Below are positions 26,697-34,664 of a DNA stretch of 64,000 nucleotides, piece after piece. Both the position numbers and the translations under genes were made by a program. Below the pieces are notes generated by a model that had not been told where the DNA came from, made no database searches, and saw only the letters and a program-made list of their open reading frames with translations. Numbering within the stretch: the first letter of the stretch is position 1; the number at the start of each line of letters is the position of its first letter. Origin of the DNA: an uncultured Gammaproteobacteria bacterium (GTDB lineage Bacteria; Pseudomonadota; Gammaproteobacteria; Arenicellales; Poriferihabitantaceae); contig CAMYNW010000016.1 in the NCBI GenBank assembly GCA_947259885.1, forward strand, positions 1 through 64,000, given 5' to 3'.

Positions 26697-27530
26697 GTGA
26701 ATTCCCGCGAGATTACGTTCGACGGACATACCGTCTTGATTGAGTTCGAAAAGGACGAGGTTGATCCACTGCTTGATTTCTTATTTGGTGACCTTGAGAA
26801 GCAAGAGAAATTCGAAGTACAAGCTGTTTTTCGAGTTAACTTCCGGTCAGCCGAGTCACAATGGGAACTCACTCGCAATCAATGCGAGATGTTTAACGGT
26901 AAGAACCTAAATGATTTGGGAAATGTCCTCGCGGGCGAAGTATTGTTCAGTCTGATTGAAAACAACCATACAGGTATGGCGATTCACGCCGGGCTGGTTT
27001 CAAACGATCGAGGATGTATGCTGCTACCCGCAGACAGTGGTTCCGGTAAAAGCTCAGTTACCACATGGTTACTGACACAGGGCTGGCACTACCACACTGA
27101 CGAACTGGTAATAATCGATCTGAAAGGTGGCCACCTTAGAGCTTTCACCAGGCCGTTAAATATCAAAACTGGCGGAATCGAGCCGATTTCAAAGATTTTT
27201 GATATTGCCAGTCATCGATCTGAGTTGCGATCTTGCGATATGGCTACGATGATTCCCCATCGCTTGATAAATCCAGACTACATATCCGACATCCCACAGC
27301 TCGGTGCAATTGTTTTCCCGCACTATACGGCCAACTCCCAACCTGGGATTCAACGCATTTCGGGAGCTGAAGCAGGGCTTGAACTGATGCGCAGCAATGT
27401 AATTGCACGCAATCTTCCGGGGCATGGATTTCGTAGTGTCACCCAGTTGGTGAGGAGCATTCCGGGGTACCGATTGCATTATCAGCATTTTGACGATCTC
27501 TGGGATTGTTTTGCCAAGGTTGCGTTCTGA
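26697..27530 (+). CDS. HprK-related P-loop kinase (HprK-related kinase A type)
   Basis: A 277-residue protein with a GTG start; the nearby ATG at 26692 is followed by a stop two codons later. A Walker A motif lies at residues 111-120 (PADSGSGKSS). Upstream is IHAGLVSNDRG and downstream GWHYHTDELVIIDL, as in the HPr serine kinase/phosphorylase fold. It lacks the N-terminal domain of true HprK. HprK-like proteins phosphorylate serine on proteins or small molecules. The neighbouring PqqD and NTP-transferase genes, 25 and 21 bases away, suggest one operon and one pathway. The substrate is unknown. Confidence 0.85.
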   Translation: MNSREITFDGHTVLIEFEKDEVDPLLDFLFGDLEKQEKFEVQAVFRVNFRSAESQWELTRNQCEMFNGKNLNDLGNVLAGEVLFSLIENNHTGMAIHAGLVSNDRGCMLLPADSGSGKSSVTTWLLTQGWHYHTDELVIIDLKGGHLRAFTRPLNIKTGGIEPISKIFDIASHRSELRSCDMATMIPHRLINPDYISDIPQLGAIVFPHYTANSQPGIQRISGAEAGLELMRSNVIARNLPGHGFRSVTQLVRSIPGYRLHYQHFDDLWDCFAKVAF

Positions 27531-27551
27531 CTCTTACAGTATTTTTCCGCA

Positions 27552-28676
27552 GTGAACGTAGATCCTGTTCCCAGCCCTCAGATTGCCCTCCTCAGGCGAT
27601 GTGCGGTAATCGAACCGGACCACGATGCCTGCACAGCAATTCGCGATCTAGTGTCGGACCTGGGGAACTGGCAAGATCTAATTTCGTGTGCAGAAAAACA
27701 TGGACTATCTAATCTTTTACACAGTCATCTGCAAAGCCTCGGGATCGAGATACCTGACATCGCTCGACAGCAGTTACTATCCCTCCGGGTCCGGCATCGC
27801 CGAGCCAATCAGGCGCGTATAAAAGCGATGCAAGAAATCGTGGATGTCCTGTCACGACACCAAATCGAGTCCGCATTACTGAAGGGCGCCGCCCTGATTC
27901 ATGTTTTATACCCATCCCCGGAACTACGTCCAATGAGCGATATCGATGTATTAGTACATGCCGACCAGGCGCAGCATGCACAACAATGCTTGCGCGATAT
28001 AGGATATTTTGCGGAACAACAAAAGACGGGATATTTATCTGAACACCATCATTTACCAATAGCTTCCCGCTCTCTTGACGGTATTTCCATTCATGTCGAA
28101 ATCCATAAAGACGCATTATCGGGTGACGTAACCGAGTCAATTCGATTGGACAGCCTTAGTAGCCCGTTAGTCGATTTTGAAATTGAAGGTATCCAGTGTT
28201 GGACACTAGGACATATAGACATGTTGAGACATCTATGTCACCACACTCTCGAGCCAATCGAAGAAATAAAGCTCGGGGCTATTGCTGATCTCTATGGTTA
28301 TGCTGCGCGCTATCGTGATGAACTAGATATCGATTCAATCGATTCTCAATATCCATTCGTAACGAATATGTTCTCCCTGCTGCATTTCGTTTCCCCCCTG
28401 CCAAGAAACCTGCGTGACTGGGTTGCACCGCCGACCGCCCCTCCGCCCCGTGGAGTCGGATACGGATTCACACCAATGTCACAAATTATTGCCAATGAAA
28501 AAAAACTGCTGTCACGCGTTCAAAAGTTGATGCAAGCGCCGGATTGGTGGCTGCACGGATACTACAACGTGCCTCCGAATAGCTCCCTCTTATCAACAAA
28601 ACTGTTGCACCACCCGCTTCGAGTTGCGAGATGGCTAATAAGGCGTATTCGCGCAAAATCTAAAAGTGAGCCATAA
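27552..28676 (+). CDS. nucleotidyltransferase-family protein (NTP_transf_5)
   Basis: A 374-residue protein starting at GTG 27552. It shows A-L-L-K-G-A-A-L-I followed by LRPMSDIDVLV, which fits the polymerase-beta-type nucleotidyltransferase core of PF14907. The paired aspartates of DID are the expected metal ligands. Family members occur with PqqD and HprK-like genes, often in exopolysaccharide or peptide-modification settings. Their transferred nucleotide and acceptor are not established. It is the last gene of the cassette, followed by a hairpin with a T-tract. Confidence 0.85.
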   Translation: MNVDPVPSPQIALLRRCAVIEPDHDACTAIRDLVSDLGNWQDLISCAEKHGLSNLLHSHLQSLGIEIPDIARQQLLSLRVRHRRANQARIKAMQEIVDVLSRHQIESALLKGAALIHVLYPSPELRPMSDIDVLVHADQAQHAQQCLRDIGYFAEQQKTGYLSEHHHLPIASRSLDGISIHVEIHKDALSGDVTESIRLDSLSSPLVDFEIEGIQCWTLGHIDMLRHLCHHTLEPIEEIKLGAIADLYGYAARYRDELDIDSIDSQYPFVTNMFSLLHFVSPLPRNLRDWVAPPTAPPPRGVGYGFTPMSQIIANEKKLLSRVQKLMQAPDWWLHGYYNVPPNSSLLSTKLLHHPLRVARWLIRRIRAKSKSEP

Positions 28677-28741
28677 GTGTGGGCCCATAAATTCCAAATC
28701 AGGCTTTTCTCACGATTACATTTCTTTTCCAATCCCACGTC

Positions 28742-28768
28742 ATCCTGTGCCTGATTCAGGATCTTTTT
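28742..28768 (+). terminator. hairpin plus T-tract after the PqqD/HprK-like/NTP cassette
   Basis: ATCCTG (28742-28747) pairs with CAGGAT (28757-28762) around 9 bases and is followed by CTTTTT. It sits about 65 bases after the last stop of the rightward operon. The surrounding CGTCATCCTG...CAGGATCT also resembles dispersed intergenic palindromes common in proteobacterial genomes, so it could be both a repeat and a terminator. Confidence 0.45.
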
Positions 28769-28858
28769 AAGCAACGTAGAAAAAAATTGGCGGCTCGATC
28801 TCCAATAAGATTAAAATTCAGTTCGCAGCTCCCAGCTCAAGACAAAGAAACGTCAAAT

Positions 28859-29269
28859 TCAAGACGTTTGCAGATGCACAATAATTTTTCTTTTGTGATC
28901 ACCATGTCGATGTTCCCAAAGAAAAATTCCCTGCCAGGTGCCGAGCGCGAGTGTTCCATCAATAATCGGTACCGACAAGGAGGACTGTGTCAGCATCGAC
29001 TTTATATGTGCAGGCATGTCATCGGCCCCTTCCATCGTATGGGTATAGAGGAGATCATTTTCAGGGACCAGGCGATTTAGCCAATTTTCAAGGTCTCTAC
29101 GGGCACTTGGATCTGCATTTTCTTGTATCAGAAGGCTAGCCGAAGTGTGCTGGATAAAAATCGTACAAAGTCCAGCAGTAATATCTACCGGCTGCAAAAC
29201 TGCGCGAATTGCGTCAGTGACTTCTATCAATCCCTGACCTTTAGCCGCAACTTTTAGAATCTCGATCAT
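28859..29269 (-). CDS. yjbQ: YjbQ-family protein (UPF0047)
   Basis: A 136-residue protein of the YjbQ/UPF0047 family. It has the conserved F-I-Q-H-T-S-A-S-L, H-T-M-E-G-A-D-D-M-P-A-H and GTWQGIFLWEHR blocks that form a metal-binding active site. Family members have been linked to a secondary thiamine-phosphate synthase activity; the physiological role is uncertain. It starts 2 bases after the xerD stop and is the last gene of a leftward run. Confidence 0.9.
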   Translation of the reverse strand: MIEILKVAAKGQGLIEVTDAIRAVLQPVDITAGLCTIFIQHTSASLLIQENADPSARRDLENWLNRLVPENDLLYTHTMEGADDMPAHIKSMLTQSSLSVPIIDGTLALGTWQGIFLWEHRHGDHKRKIIVHLQTS

Positions 29270-29271
29270 AT

Positions 29272-30183
29272 CTATCCTCGTGGATGATGACTTTTATGCA
29301 AGGATTGAAGTCTCGCTCTGGCGACATGGGTATAAATCTGCGTAGTGGAAAGGCTTGAATGTCCCAGCAGCATCTGCACGCTGCGTAAATCAGCCCCATG
29401 ATTCAACAGGTGCGTTGCGAAGGCATGGCGCAATGTATGAGGAGACAGTGTGGAAGTAATTCCAGCCACCAGCGCGTAGCGTTTAATATTTTGCCAGAAT
29501 GCCTGTCGGCTCATCCCGACCCCGCGTCGCGTGACAAAGATTACTTCACTTACTCGCTGCCCAAGCAGGCAATATCGAGCTTCGGAAATATACCTTTCTA
29601 TCCAGCCCAGCGCTTCCTCTCCTAGTGGCACCAGTCGTTCTTTCTGACCCTTCCCCAAAACCCTACATGCTCCAGCAACTAAATCAATTTCATGCATACG
29701 CAGTGAGATCAACTCGCTTACCCTAAGACCAGTCGCATATAGCATTTCCAGCATCGCTCGATCTCTTAAACCGAGATCAGTGCGAATATCCGGCGCTCTG
29801 ATTAAATCCTCGACTTGTGTCTCTGATAAGGTTTTCGGCAGTGTTTTACCCAGTGACGGTGCGGCAATATCGGCGCTGGGGTCCATGTCCATTAACTCCT
29901 CTGTTAAAGCATAACGATATAAGCGCCTGATTGTCGACAGACTGCGAGAAACCGTGCGCCGACTGCCTGTAGCACCACGCTGGTCTAAATAGTCTCTTAG
30001 TGTCTGTCGATCGGTTGAGAAAAACGTTTGATTGAGATTTGCCAGATGCGCTGCAACGTGTTTGAGATCAGAGCGGTATGCGATGATGGTGTTTTCGCTC
30101 AAGCCAGATTCAAGCCAAATAGTATCCAAGAACCCGTCAATTAATGTCAGGTCTTCCGAGCTAATTTTAGTTGAGTGAGGCAC
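29272..30183 (-). CDS. xerD: XerD site-specific tyrosine recombinase
   Basis: A 303-residue tyrosine recombinase. Catalytic residues are all visible: Arg154 (TGLRVSEL), Lys178, His249 and Arg252 (HTLRHAFATHL), His275 (LLGHSSLSTT) and nucleophile Tyr284. The N-terminal SAM-like domain begins FLDTIWLESGLSENTIIAYR, closer to XerD than XerC. With XerC it resolves chromosome dimers at dif under FtsK control. The gene overlaps the preceding TPR gene by 17 bases, suggesting coupling, and yjbQ follows immediately. Confidence 0.93.
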   Translation of the reverse strand: MPHSTKISSEDLTLIDGFLDTIWLESGLSENTIIAYRSDLKHVAAHLANLNQTFFSTDRQTLRDYLDQRGATGSRRTVSRSLSTIRRLYRYALTEELMDMDPSADIAAPSLGKTLPKTLSETQVEDLIRAPDIRTDLGLRDRAMLEMLYATGLRVSELISLRMHEIDLVAGACRVLGKGQKERLVPLGEEALGWIERYISEARYCLLGQRVSEVIFVTRRGVGMSRQAFWQNIKRYALVAGITSTLSPHTLRHAFATHLLNHGADLRSVQMLLGHSSLSTTQIYTHVARARLQSLHKSHHPRG

Positions 30184-32023
30184 TTGCCGGCGTGGGTTTC
30201 AGACTGGATTCCTTCAACCACAATTGCTGTAGCTTTTGCTGTAAAGCGTGCTTACGAGAATCCTCGGTAGCGCGTTGCAGTAAATCTTCAAATAAGTTTC
30301 TCGCATCACTGAACAAGTTGCCCTCCATCAAGGCATCTGCGGCCTTGTAGCGTGCAGATTCGCCCCATTGATCAAATCCATTGTTTTTCTGCATCGCGGA
30401 ATAAAGGAAGTAGTCAGCGGCTTTGATATGTTGCCTGGTAGCACTATATGATTCAGCTATCCAAAATGCGATTTCCCGGGGGTAATCTCCACCAGGCGAC
30501 CTGCGGTTGACCTGTTCCAATAATGGAATCGCCAGCTCATGCTGATCAACAGTTTGCAAGTCAAATATCGCCTGCAGAACCTTGTCGGTCTGCTCCGGAG
30601 TCAAGCGTTGATTTGAGGTTATCCATTTCTCAAGCTGAGATGCGCCCTCCTGATAGCGCCCAGCAATAATCGCAATTCGACCTGTGTAAATTAGCCATTC
30701 ATCGTAAGCCATTCCCGGCGGCGGCCCAGAAACATTAGCATTGGCGTCTGCCGCTAACTGCACGTCACCCTGTTCGATCGCAAGATTGGATAACCGAAGG
30801 GCCGTAATCGGGGTCAATAGTAATTTACCTAATGGTTTATCGTCGCCAAACAAGTGATGGATCAGCGCCGTTCGATCCGCATCAATTAGTGTATTTACAT
30901 AATTATCTATAGCGACTTGGCGTGCCAGAGAATTATCTGCTCGCAGTGCGATGTAGGCCCAAACTGCACTTCTGGTGTCGGTCTGCCGAATCGGAATCAG
31001 CCGAGCAAATTTATCCCATCCGTCTTCTTCGCCTCCAAGATAACCAGCACGATTTGCTTCTTGTCTGGCAATTTCACTGTAAATTCTCACGAGGTCGTCT
31101 GTCATAAAGGACGGTACTGACCGATTTAATGAATGATCTGGGGCATCCTGGGCCAGTAAATATTGCTCCAGCAGATTCGACATTTCGATTCTCGAGCCGG
31201 CCTGGCTGGCCGCTTCTACCATAACACCCAATATTGGTTTAACGAGATTACGGTACTCTTCCTGCTCCCTGAAGCGCGCGCCATTCTCCAGCACTTGTCG
31301 CGGCTGCATCGATTCGTTTTTTAGCCGCGCATAGGATCGAAGCAATCTTGCCTTGGGTTCATCCAGCGGGGCCAGAAGATTTACCGCTCGATCAGGATCA
31401 CCAGACTGCAGTGCAATTCTGGCACCAAGTATCAACCAGTCACTATCCTGCGTGCGATAATCTTGTTGAAATGCAGTCGCACCAGCGTTGGCTTCGACAA
31501 GCATGTCATCCGCCAGATAGCTCTCTATAACCTGTTGCCGAAGTTTAATTTTGTCACGTTCGGAAATTGCTCCTGACAAAAGCTGTTTCCTCAACTGACG
31601 TCGAGCCCGTTTTCCATCACCTAACGCAATAAGTGCCGTGACCGCCTCCATATCAGCCTCAAGCTGCACGGATATTGGGAAGGCTGGTGGTATTGATTGC
31701 ACTCGATCGTACAGTTTTCGCCAACTACCCTTTGCACGATATAGGGCCCACAGCTGCCGCTCCCAGTTAAGCCACACCCCATTCGGCAATAACGGCGGTC
31801 CCTGTTGTTCCATAACTCGTTCAGCCAGATCCAGCACATTAGCGCGAATTAATGTACGCACCCTGAGCAACTCAACTGATGCCGGAACCTCCTGAATTAA
31901 ACCCTGACTCTGTGCTATCGACTTTTGCGGAGCAAGCAGCGCCAGAGTAATCACAATTACTCCATATACAACCAAAAAACGGGCCAGCAATTGGCCCGTT
32001 CTGAGTGTGGGTAAAACCTTCAT
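30167..32023 (-). CDS. large periplasmic TPR-repeat protein
   Basis: A 618-residue protein with an N-terminal signal peptide: basic start (MKVLPTLRTGQLLAR), hydrophobic core, and likely cleavage after SIAQ. The rest is alpha-helical with recurring TPR-like pairs (LIALGDGKRARRQLRKQLL; YPREIAFWIAESYSATRQHIKAADYFLYSAM). No enzymatic motif was seen; it is probably a periplasmic scaffold. It starts 25 bases after the rplS stop. The intrinsic terminator of the ribosomal operon lies inside its first codons, so expression would depend on read-through. It overlaps xerD by 17 bases. Confidence 0.8.
   Translation of the reverse strand: MKVLPTLRTGQLLARFLVVYGVIVITLALLAPQKSIAQSQGLIQEVPASVELLRVRTLIRANVLDLAERVMEQQGPPLLPNGVWLNWERQLWALYRAKGSWRKLYDRVQSIPPAFPISVQLEADMEAVTALIALGDGKRARRQLRKQLLSGAISERDKIKLRQQVIESYLADDMLVEANAGATAFQQDYRTQDSDWLILGARIALQSGDPDRAVNLLAPLDEPKARLLRSYARLKNESMQPRQVLENGARFREQEEYRNLVKPILGVMVEAASQAGSRIEMSNLLEQYLLAQDAPDHSLNRSVPSFMTDDLVRIYSEIARQEANRAGYLGGEEDGWDKFARLIPIRQTDTRSAVWAYIALRADNSLARQVAIDNYVNTLIDADRTALIHHLFGDDKPLGKLLLTPITALRLSNLAIEQGDVQLAADANANVSGPPPGMAYDEWLIYTGRIAIIAGRYQEGASQLEKWITSNQRLTPEQTDKVLQAIFDLQTVDQHELAIPLLEQVNRRSPGGDYPREIAFWIAESYSATRQHIKAADYFLYSAMQKNNGFDQWGESARYKAADALMEGNLFSDARNLFEDLLQRATEDSRKHALQQKLQQLWLKESSLKPTPASASLN
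31972..32000 (-). terminator. strong intrinsic terminator of the rpsP-rimM-trmD-rplS operon, inside a coding region
   Basis: Read leftward, AACGGGCC (32000-31993) and GGCCCGTT (31985-31978) form a perfect 8-base stem with a 7-base loop. The tail is GTTTTTTGG, a textbook factor-independent terminator. It is about 50 bases after the rplS stop. The same bases encode residues about 8-15 of the downstream TPR protein signal peptide. Confidence 0.8.
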
Positions 32024-32048
32024 TACCAGTACAATATGTTTTCTTCGC

Positions 32049-32399
32049 TTACCTTCGGATCTTTTCTTTAATCCTTGCCGCCTTTCCAGTCAGCTCCCGC
32101 AAATAATATAATTTGGCCCGCCGCACATCGCCTCGTCTAACAACCTGAATATCCGCAATCAGTGGACTATGCGTCTGAAACACGCGCTCCACCCCTTCCC
32201 CGCCTGAACTCTTACGTACAGTGAAGGATGAATTCAATCCTCGATTTTTCTTGGCGATCACCACGCCCTCATAGGATTGAAGGCGCTCGCGCTCCCCTTC
32301 CTTAACTCGTACCTGCACTTTGACAGTATCCCCAGGGCTAAACTCAGGGACATTCTCTTTGATTTGCTCTGCTTCAAGTTGTTGAATTATGTTAGTCAT
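32049..32399 (-). CDS. rplS: 50S ribosomal protein L19
   Basis: A 116-residue L19 protein, which lies at the 30S-50S interface. It has the family pattern F-x-P-G-D-T-V-K-V, V-x-V-x-E-G-x-x-x-R-x-Q-x-Y-E-G-V-V-I and the C-terminal [20 protein letters not shown]. Length is normal. It overlaps the end of trmD by 8 bases, the fourth gene of the classical rpsP-rimM-trmD-rplS operon. A strong terminator follows. Confidence 0.97.
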   Translation of the reverse strand: MTNIIQQLEAEQIKENVPEFSPGDTVKVQVRVKEGERERLQSYEGVVIAKKNRGLNSSFTVRKSSGGEGVERVFQTHSPLIADIQVVRRGDVRRAKLYYLRELTGKAARIKEKIRR

Positions 32400-33129
32400 C
32401 GTGTTGCTCCAGTTGAAACTCTTTCAATAATCTCTGTTCTACTTCATCAAGTCGACGACCACGGATCAGATCCGGTCGTCGCGTCCAAGTTCTTCCAAGC
32501 GATTGTTTCAGTCTCCAATGAGCAATCCTCTCATGGTTACCGCTCAACAATACTGAAGGCACTTCGCCTCCTTCAAAAACCTCAGGTCGAGTATAGTGCG
32601 GACAATCCAACAAGCCATCGGCAAACGAGTCCTCGGCAGCTGAACTCGCGTTTCCGAGCACACCTGGCACCAGTCGTGCAATTGCTTCGACGACCACCAT
32701 GGCAGGAAATTCGCCTCCAGCCACAACGTAGTCTCCGATGGAAATTTCCCGATCCACGCGAGAGTCCAATATTCTTTCGTCAATGCCCTCATAGCGACCG
32801 CATAACAGCGCTAAACTGGGCCACTGCGCCAGCTCAACTACCAGTCTCTGATCAAGTTTCTCACCCTGGGGCGAGAGACAGATCAAGGGACCAGAATTCT
32901 GTTCCCGCATCGCATCAATGCACTTTGCCAGAGGTTCTGACATCATCACCATCCCCGGACCACCACCATAGGGCCGATCGTCCACTGTACGGTAATTGTC
33001 ATCGCTGTAGTCACGCGGATTGTAACATCCCACGCTCACTAAACGTTTTTCCAGCGCCACCCTCGTAATGCCAAATTCCCGCAGCGCATCAAACATTTGC
33101 GGGAAGAGTGTAATGACATCGATCTGCAT
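32392..33129 (-). CDS. trmD: tRNA (guanine-37-N1)-methyltransferase
   Basis: A 245-residue SPOUT methyltransferase that makes m1G37 in tRNA and prevents frameshifting. The start at ATG 33129 ([13 protein letters not shown]) is supported by GGAAG 5-6 bases upstream; the frame reaches a GTG at 33144. The deep trefoil knot motifs are [11 protein letters not shown] and [13 protein letters not shown], and the early [13 protein letters not shown] is intact. The C-terminus has the HTRPEVF-like YTRPEVF segment. It sits 36 bases after rimM and overlaps rplS. Confidence 0.97.
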   Translation of the reverse strand: MQIDVITLFPQMFDALREFGITRVALEKRLVSVGCYNPRDYSDDNYRTVDDRPYGGGPGMVMMSEPLAKCIDAMREQNSGPLICLSPQGEKLDQRLVVELAQWPSLALLCGRYEGIDERILDSRVDREISIGDYVVAGGEFPAMVVVEAIARLVPGVLGNASSAAEDSFADGLLDCPHYTRPEVFEGGEVPSVLLSGNHERIAHWRLKQSLGRTWTRRPDLIRGRRLDEVEQRLLKEFQLEQHDD

Positions 33130-33164
33130 GCTACTTCCGCTCACCCGTATAAAGCCAGTCTCAG

Positions 33165-33740
33165 TTAAAAGTCTGCATCCCAGTCAACCATTATGGTCCC
33201 CTGTTCAAGATCAACGTCTAACACAACCTGCTCGGACCAGGGCAATAATCGTTCGATGCTATTATCGTTCTGGTCGAAATCCGAAACGACCAATACGTCA
33301 TTCGCTCCGGTTTCCAACAGATGATCAACCTGTCCGAGATCGGCTCCTGCAACATTAGTCACCTTTAGCCCGATCAACTGGGACCAGTAATATTCCCCAT
33401 TATCAGGGGCCGGCAACCAAGCCTCTGGAATCTCAATTGATTTCCCAATCAGGCTCTCAGCAGCCTCTCGCGAATCAACCCCCGAGAGCCATGCAACTAA
33501 GTTTTTGCCTATTTTTTTTCCAGACTTAAGGTTGAACGGACCTAATCGAGAGTTTAATCCCCAGCCTTTTCGCTTCCGATTCGTCTTATCTAAGGATAAA
33601 TACCAATCGGGGTACTCGAAAATCTGTTGAAAAGGACGGGTATAAGATTTAACCTTTACCCAGCCCTTGATTCCATAATGTCCTGTAATCTCCCCCAGGA
33701 CTATGTACTTCTCAGGTGAACTATAGGCGTGAAGGTTCAA
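33165..33740 (-). CDS. rimM: ribosome maturation factor RimM
   Basis: A 191-residue 16S processing factor that assists maturation of the 30S head near S19. The N-terminal RimM domain starts [20 protein letters not shown], matching the family G-x-I-x-x-x-x-G-I-K-G-W-V-K. A PRC-barrel domain follows ([29 protein letters not shown]). It is slightly longer than E. coli RimM because of an insertion around residues 52-75. It lies between rpsP and trmD. Confidence 0.95.
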   Translation of the reverse strand: MNLHAYSSPEKYIVLGEITGHYGIKGWVKVKSYTRPFQQIFEYPDWYLSLDKTNRKRKGWGLNSRLGPFNLKSGKKIGKNLVAWLSGVDSREAAESLIGKSIEIPEAWLPAPDNGEYYWSQLIGLKVTNVAGADLGQVDHLLETGANDVLVVSDFDQNDNSIERLLPWSEQVVLDVDLEQGTIMVDWDADF

Positions 33741-33806
33741 TCTGCGCTGTTATTCACCTACCAACTAATTCAAGCAGACCGTTTACCAGCCTCGCTATAC
33801 CCTCGA

Positions 33807-34076
33807 TCAGTCAGCACTGGCGGCGCTGGCTGATTCCGCTTTGGCTCGCTTGTAAAGCTCCGCGGCCCGGTCAGTTGGCCTCGCACCCTGTCCAACCCAG
33901 TGATCATATCTAACTGTGTCAAGATTGAGACTCTGGTCTTTACCGGCAGCCACCGGATTAAAAAAGCCGACGCGTTCGATAAATCGACCACGGCTAGAGC
34001 GGCGCTGGTCAGCTACCACGATTGAATAAAAAGGTCGTTTCTTGGATCCGCCACGAGCCAAACGAATAGTTACCAT
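33807..34076 (-). CDS. rpsP: 30S ribosomal protein S16
   Basis: An 89-residue S16 protein starting [20 protein letters not shown], the highly conserved N-terminus. It continues with [21 protein letters not shown], and then a C-terminal tail rich in alanine. It is the first gene of the operon, followed by rimM after 66 bases. In many gammaproteobacteria ffh lies just upstream; here the neighbour is an unrelated divergent lipoprotein gene. Confidence 0.97.
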   Translation of the reverse strand: MVTIRLARGGSKKRPFYSIVVADQRRSSRGRFIERVGFFNPVAAGKDQSLNLDTVRYDHWVGQGARPTDRAAELYKRAKAESASAASAD

Positions 34077-34168
34077 GAGTTATGTGTCTCCGAAGAGCAA
34101 TCAAGCCGTTTTTCAAGGGCGCGGATTCTATCATGAAAACAAAGGGATAAAAAACAAATTTATGGGTC

Positions 34169-34202
34169 CCGAAGCCAATATCCGAGAAGCCTCGGAGTTC
34201 GG
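34169..34202. other. nested hairpin in the rpsP leader region
   Basis: CCGAG (34182-34186) and CTCGG (34191-34195) form a tight stem with a 4-base loop, enclosed by CCGAA (34169-34173) and TTCGG (34198-34202). It lies about 95 bases upstream of rpsP. Read leftward, a T-rich stretch appears about 14 bases beyond the hairpin, too far for a standard terminator. It might be a leader RNA element; function is unknown. Confidence 0.3.
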
Positions 34203-34268
34203 TTACCCAGTGAGGCTCATTTGGCGATAAAATCGCCGTATTGCTTGCTTTCATCTTCCACAACTACG

Positions 34269-34643
34269 ATGTTTTTTGGCCACAAAAATCTTGCCTCTAT
34301 GGCCATTGCGCTAACCATCGCTGGATGCGCCAGCCAGCCAACCCCCTCATCGGACACGGACGGGGGCCAGCTCGGTGAAATCGAACAAAACCTTGCCATC
34401 CTGCAAGCACAGGCTGATCTCGACCAGGCAAGGAGCCTCAATGCAGAATGGATGGTTAGGGAGGAAACCGTGCACCATAATCCGGTCACATTAGGAGAGA
34501 TCCTTACACGAGCCCAACAAGCACATCAAGATGGTGACGAAGCCGAAGCAATTCGGTTAGCTCGAATAGTCTCGCGTTTTGCCAGATTAGGACTAGAACA
34601 GACGAAAGCCCAGTCCAACGCCTCCCCCTACTACCCGCAGTAA
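34269..34643 (+). CDS. small putative lipoprotein
   Basis: A 124-residue protein from the ATG at 34269. The frame extends to 34221, but the extra residues are not signal-like. A hydrophobic segment ends in the lipobox T-I-A-G-C-A-S, so it is probably a lipoprotein with the cysteine near residue 20. The mature part is short and helical, with EIEQNLAILQAQADLDQARSL and a second amphipathic helix (AQQAHQDGDEAEAIRLAR) that looks like half a TPR. Function is unknown. It precedes xseA by 21 bases and may share its transcript. Confidence 0.65.
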   Translation: MFFGHKNLASMAIALTIAGCASQPTPSSDTDGGQLGEIEQNLAILQAQADLDQARSLNAEWMVREETVHHNPVTLGEILTRAQQAHQDGDEAEAIRLARIVSRFARLGLEQTKAQSNASPYYPQ

Positions 34644-34664
34644 ATCCCTCTGAAGGAAGTCAAG

